Part shown: one piece after another, positions 32,756 to 35,794 of the stretch
Position numbering within the stretch: position 1 is the first letter of the stretch
Layout: each line of letters starts with the position of its first letter
From: an uncultured Prevotella sp.
GTDB lineage: Bacteria; Bacteroidota; Bacteroidia; Bacteroidales; Bacteroidaceae
Assembly (NCBI GenBank): GCA_937877595.1
Contig: CALFIY010000076.1
Span: forward strand, 1 to 35,794
DNA: 35,794 bases
Direction of reading: 5' to 3'
Notes under the pieces: generated by a model
Told to the model about the DNA's origin: nothing
The model's database searches: none
The model's input: the letters and a program-made list of their open reading frames with translations, nothing else
Program-made: the position numbers and the translations under genes

Positions 32756-33913
32756 ATGAAGGCTGATGTAAAAAATACAATGCAGATACACTCCAGGGCT
32801 AAAGTGGATTTCTACAAGACGTACCTTGAGAGATATGTGGCTATACTATGCCAATCGCAATACATAAGGCATATCAGAATATATGACGTGTTTTGTGGTA
32901 TGGGAATTTATGAAGACGGAGGAAAAGGAAGTCCTTTTGTGGCATACGACACAATCAAAGGTATCTATGATGCCCACCAGATAGCAAACAATACAGAAAT
33001 AACCCTAACCGTCAATGACATTTCATCTGAAAGAATAAGTAAGGTATGTGAATACATCGATTCGCACAAGCATCCATATTGCATAGTACGTCCTTTCAAT
33101 CTTGATGTTAGCCAGCTGTTTGAAAAGATTCTCCCAGAAATTAGTTCCACACCAAAAGACACGCGCAATCTGGTTTTCATTGATCCCTATGGATATAAGG
33201 ATATCAAGAAAGAATTATTGATTAACCTTATGAAGAATGGGCGTACCGAAGTGATACTCTTTCTTCCCGTTTCTCACATGCAAAGATTTACAAATGTAGC
33301 CATGCAAGATGAGTATTCCATCACACAGTACGAGCCTCTTCGGAACTTTGTGTATAGTTTCTTTCCTGATGAGCATCACCCTATCCGTCAGAATACTGTT
33401 AAGGCGAAGGACTACATTCAGTATATAGCCGATGCGCTTAAATTTGGAAATCAATATTTTGCCACATCTTATTACATTGAGAGGGATAAAGCAAACTATT
33501 TTGCACTCTTCTTCATTAGTTCAAGCATTTTTGGTTTTGAAAAGATTCTCGAAATGAAATGGAAACTTGACGAAGAACATGGGGGAGGTTTCAAATTACC
33601 AGAAGCTACAGGCAATCTGTTCGCGGAGGAATTTGCTCTTGAAGCTAAAACAGAAAATGCTCGCAAACTTAAGCGAATCTTAGAGACAGCACTCAAACAG
33701 CCTCGAACGAACAAAGATATTTATGAATTTGTTGTACGGAATGAGTTTTTGCCAAAACATGCAAATGAAGTATTGAAAGAATTACAAAACACGAATTCCA
33801 AGTTCAAGGTGGTTGACTTAGTTTCAGGAAAGAACGCGCGGAAAAACGCCTTTTACTTGTCATACAAACAATATAACAGTGAGCCTGTTGTTAAAATGCA
33901 AATTGAATCATGA
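32756..33913 (+). CDS. tcmP: Three-Cys-motif partner protein TcmP
   Basis: A 385-residue protein of the TcmP family, named because it is encoded beside a three-cysteine-motif protein. An N-terminal domain with a methyltransferase-like or nuclease-like Rossmann layout is suggested by D44-V-F-C-G-M-G-x-Y and F-I-D143-P-Y-G-Y (a DPPY-like motif). The C-terminal part (about 300-375) looks like a winged-helix domain (RTNKDIYEFVVRNEFLPKHANEVLKELQ). Biochemical function is not established; the family is frequent in mobile and defence-related regions. The ATG at 32756 is preferred to a start 23 codons earlier, which would include the promoter. The TGA overlaps the next ATG (ATGA). Codons and composition are more AT-rich than the genes to the left. 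Confidence 0.88.
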   Translation: MKADVKNTMQIHSRAKVDFYKTYLERYVAILCQSQYIRHIRIYDVFCGMGIYEDGGKGSPFVAYDTIKGIYDAHQIANNTEITLTVNDISSERISKVCEYIDSHKHPYCIVRPFNLDVSQLFEKILPEISSTPKDTRNLVFIDPYGYKDIKKELLINLMKNGRTEVILFLPVSHMQRFTNVAMQDEYSITQYEPLRNFVYSFFPDEHHPIRQNTVKAKDYIQYIADALKFGNQYFATSYYIERDKANYFALFFISSSIFGFEKILEMKWKLDEEHGGGFKLPEATGNLFAEEFALEAKTENARKLKRILETALKQPRTNKDIYEFVVRNEFLPKHANEVLKELQNTNSKFKVVDLVSGKNARKNAFYLSYKQYNSEPVVKMQIES

Positions 33914-34662
33914 GAACTACAAAGATAGAATGGACGGACAAAACATGGAACCCGATAACGGGCTGTACCAAAAAGTCTGCCGGGTGTGCCCATTGCTATG
34001 CAGAAGTAATGGCTCGACGACTAAAGGCTATGCGTCTGGATAAATACAAGAATGGTTTCCAACTGACGCTTCATGAGGATGGCCTCAACGAACCGCTGCA
34101 ATGGAAGAAGCCTCATAACATCTTCGTGTGTTCCATGAGTGACATTTTCCACGAGGATGTGCCTTTCGAGTTCGTTGATAAAATAATGAATACGATTCGA
34201 CAGACTCCTCAGCACCGCTATCAGATTCTGACTAAACGGGCTGAGCGGATGGCCGAATATTTTAGCACACGTATCATTCCCCAGAATGTTTGGCTTGGCG
34301 TTACGGTGGAGTGTAAGGCTACCAGAAACCGCATAGACCATCTCCGAAAATTGAATGCCAGCATCAAGTTCCTGTCTTGTGAACCACTGATAGAGGATTT
34401 GGAAGACTTGAATCTAAAAGAAATAGACTGGGTTATTGTTGGTGGAGAGAGTGGTCCCAAGGCTCGTCCCATGCAGTTGGATTGGGTGGTGAACATCAAG
34501 CAACAAGTAGAACAGCAGGGAACTGCCTTCTTCTTCAAGCAGTGGGGAACCTGGGGTAGTGATGGTATTAAGCGCAACAAGCATGCCAATGGCAAGTTGC
34601 TGATGGGGGAAGTGATTCAGCAGATGCCAGAGAAGTTAGCAACGAACCACCCCTCTTTTTGA
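33910..34662 (+). CDS. DUF5131 / phage Gp37-Gp68 family three-Cys protein
   Basis: A 250-residue protein starting I-E-W-T-D-x-T-W-N-P-I-T-G-C19 with C26 and C29, a C-x6-C-x2-C motif that resembles, but is not, the radical-SAM C-x3-C-x2-C. Further family motifs are PHNIFVCSMSDIFHEDVP (about 69-86), WLGVTVE (about 127), FLSCEPLIEDL (about 154-164), IVGGESGPKARP (about 175-187) and FFKQWG at about 209-214. The three Cys probably bind an iron-sulfur cluster; the reaction is unknown. Members occur in phages and genomic islands. It is coupled to tcmP by an ATGA overlap, the standard arrangement of this pair. Confidence 0.9.
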   Translation: MRTTKIEWTDKTWNPITGCTKKSAGCAHCYAEVMARRLKAMRLDKYKNGFQLTLHEDGLNEPLQWKKPHNIFVCSMSDIFHEDVPFEFVDKIMNTIRQTPQHRYQILTKRAERMAEYFSTRIIPQNVWLGVTVECKATRNRIDHLRKLNASIKFLSCEPLIEDLEDLNLKEIDWVIVGGESGPKARPMQLDWVVNIKQQVEQQGTAFFFKQWGTWGSDGIKRNKHANGKLLMGEVIQQMPEKLATNHPSF

Positions 34663-34664
34663 GT

Positions 34665-34720
34665 TAATGGATAACTATAATATACTTAGTGGGTAACTCG
34701 GAATAGATAGTGGGTAAGTC
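34665..34720 (+). repeat. Three imperfect repeats of TAGTGGGTAAC spaced 21-22 bp
   Basis: Copies start at 34665 (taatggataac), 34687 (tagtgggtaactc) and 34708 (tagtgggtaagtc), directly after the DUF5131 gene and upstream of the methyltransferase remnant. The regular two-turn spacing is typical of repeated protein-binding sites on one DNA face. Confidence 0.6.
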
Positions 34721-34735
34721 AAAAAGAAAGATAAT

Positions 34736-35397
34736 ATGACTAAGATAAAATATACAGTATTAGATTTGTTCTGTGGATGCGGAGGTCTATCGAAAGGTTT
34801 CGAAATGGCAGGGTATGATATCTTGCTAGGAGTTGACTTTAATGAGCCTGCTCTACATTGGTGGGCCTCCTTGTTGAGGTTTTAGTCTTACAGGACCAAG
34901 ACAATTTGATGATGAACGAAACAAACTATATTTGGCAATGATTGAGACTGTGAGGAGATATAAACCCAAGGCATTCCTTATTGAGAATGTGCCAGGTATG
35001 GCCACTTTATATAAAGGCGAAGTGTGTGATGAAATTGTTAAGCGTTTCACCAAGATGGGGTATAATGTCAATAATAGAATTCTTTGTTCTGCAGATTATG
35101 GTGTTCCGCAAATACGGAAACGTCTTGTTTTCGTTGGAATATTAAACACTGATAATAAGTTTGAATTCCCAGAACCATATTTGAGACCTGAAGAATATAT
35201 TACCTGTGAGCAGGCAATTGGTGATTTGCCTAGTTTGGAGCATACTTTGGGCGATGATGTTTCAGAATATGAAAGAGAGCCAATGACATGTTCGTGAAAG
35301 TGCCAGGCTACAATCTTTCCCCGATGATTTTGTATTTTTAGGGAATAAAGGTCAGCAAGACAAACAGGTAGGAAATACGTCGAATTGGCAAGAATGA
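34736..35397 (+). pseudogene. Decayed DNA (cytosine-5) methyltransferase
   Basis: Three pieces of one C5 cytosine methyltransferase lie in order in different frames. Piece 1 (34736-34885) starts with ATG and has motif I, DLFCGCGGLSKGF...GVDFNEPA, then runs out of frame. Piece 2 (34857-35297) has the catalytic motif IV as G-G-P-P-C, a TGA at 34875-34877 where Gln is expected, then G-F-S-L-T-G-P-R, motif VI (F-L-I-E-N-V-P-G) and motif VIII (GVPQIRKRLVFVG). Piece 3 (35290-35397) has motif IX/X remnants (RESARLQSFPDDF, QVGN). Compared with the family, sequence is missing between motifs I and IV and most of the target-recognition region is gone. It cannot make an active enzyme. The loss of frame twice plus a stop argues for decay, not a sequencing slip. 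Confidence 0.85.
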
Positions 35398-35442
35398 TAG
35401 AACACAGACACGTTATTGTAGACAAAGCATAAAAATAAGTAT

Positions 35443-35794
35443 ATGGATATTCAAAAGATACAGCAGTACAAGTCGGCATTCGACTTAATAGCAAAAGAGA
35501 TAAAAGATGACGAAGGCAATGCCGTCGAAGTGTGGTATGCCAGAGAACTTCAGCAAGTTTTAGGCTATGCCCGTTGGGAGAATTTCGTGGTTGCCATCGG
35601 ACGAGCTATGGAAGCATGCAAAACGCTGGGAGTCAACGTTGATGATCATTTTCGTGAGGTCACGAAAATGATAGCTTTAGCAAAGGGTGCTCAGCGTGAA
35701 GTGCAAGACTTCATGCTGACCAGATATGCATGCTATTTGATTGCACAAAATGGTGACCCGAAGAAAGAGGAAGTCGCTTTCGCCCAAAGTTATT
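35443..35794 (+). CDS. dinD: DinD-like DNA damage-inducible protein (3' end outside window)
   Basis: 117 codons of an N-terminal part are visible; the gene runs off the window. It aligns by eye with E. coli DinD: W-Y-A-R-E-L-Q-Q-V-L-G-Y-A-R-W-E-N-F (BRO-N-like domain), then EACKTLGVNVDDHFREVTKMI, GAQREVQDFMLTRYACYLIAQNGDPKKEEVAFAQSY. In E. coli dinD is SOS-induced and the protein inhibits RecA filaments. The ATG at 35443 follows AT-rich DNA; no LexA-type box or clear -7 element was recognised upstream. Its place beside the tcmP pair and the broken methyltransferase fits an accessory or phage-derived island. Confidence 0.85.
   Translation, partial: MDIQKIQQYKSAFDLIAKEIKDDEGNAVEVWYARELQQVLGYARWENFVVAIGRAMEACKTLGVNVDDHFREVTKMIALAKGAQREVQDFMLTRYACYLIAQNGDPKKEEVAFAQSY

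Noticed and set aside
34875..34877. TGA in the methyltransferase motif IV as a recoded codon (selenocysteine or readthrough)
   Set aside because: The expected residue is Gln, no recoding signal is apparent, and the same gene has two further frame breaks, so decay explains it better.

Overview
The window looks like chromosome from a Bacteroidota species, most likely order Bacteroidales and Prevotella-like. The evidence is the repeated Bacteroidota promoter form (TAnnTTTG at -7, sometimes with TTG/TTTG about 19-20 bases upstream), almost no Shine-Dalgarno sequences, and family content typical of the group: GH97 glycosidase, DUF1573, bacterial alpha-2-macroglobulin, DUF3078, DUF4468, Porin_10-type porin, DPP IV, a CGDDDD surface lipoprotein and an AraC-type regulator with a Kelch sensor. 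No species can be named from the sequence alone.

Layout. 1-48: 3' part of tRNA-Thr(UGU). 80-1978 (-): secreted GH97 glycosidase. 2384-3568 (+): flavodiiron protein whose stop codon overlaps that of ispH. 3563-12187 (-): tightly packed operon A2M > DUF1573 > MeaB-type GTPase > IspH (overlaps of 8 and 4 bases at two junctions, 51 bases at the third). 12312-15515 (-): yidC followed by a MATE exporter gene. 15722-24675 (+): DUF3078 protein, uvrB, DUF4468 protein, a 62-residue membrane protein, porin and DPP IV; the DUF4468/small protein/porin genes are stitched together by ATGA and TTGA overlaps. 24676-25238 holds a seven-copy 21-bp minisatellite, palindromic ATAACGTTAT repeats, a strong terminator and a 21-codon relic of a lost secreted protein. 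25239-30566 (-): secreted repeat protein, three-lobed surface lipoprotein, and a membrane-anchored Kelch/AraC regulator. 30681-32030 (-): AGCS amino-acid:sodium symporter.

From about 32.1 kb the DNA becomes visibly more AT-rich and the gene content changes to an accessory, probably horizontally acquired, set: TcmP, its three-Cys partner (DUF5131, phage Gp37/Gp68), a 5-methylcytosine methyltransferase reduced to fragments, and a DinD-like protein cut by the window end.

The most striking non-gene signal is a pair of matching operators. Upstream of the Kelch/AraC regulator gene and upstream of the neighbouring lipoprotein gene, the same 8-bp boxes recur in the same order: CACTTACA, 13 bp, CACTGACA, 10 or 11 bp, then an inverted copy. 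In both places the box nearest the gene ends exactly 20 bp before the -7 element, where the -33 element should be. This suggests a small self-regulated regulon in which the regulator substitutes for -33 recognition.
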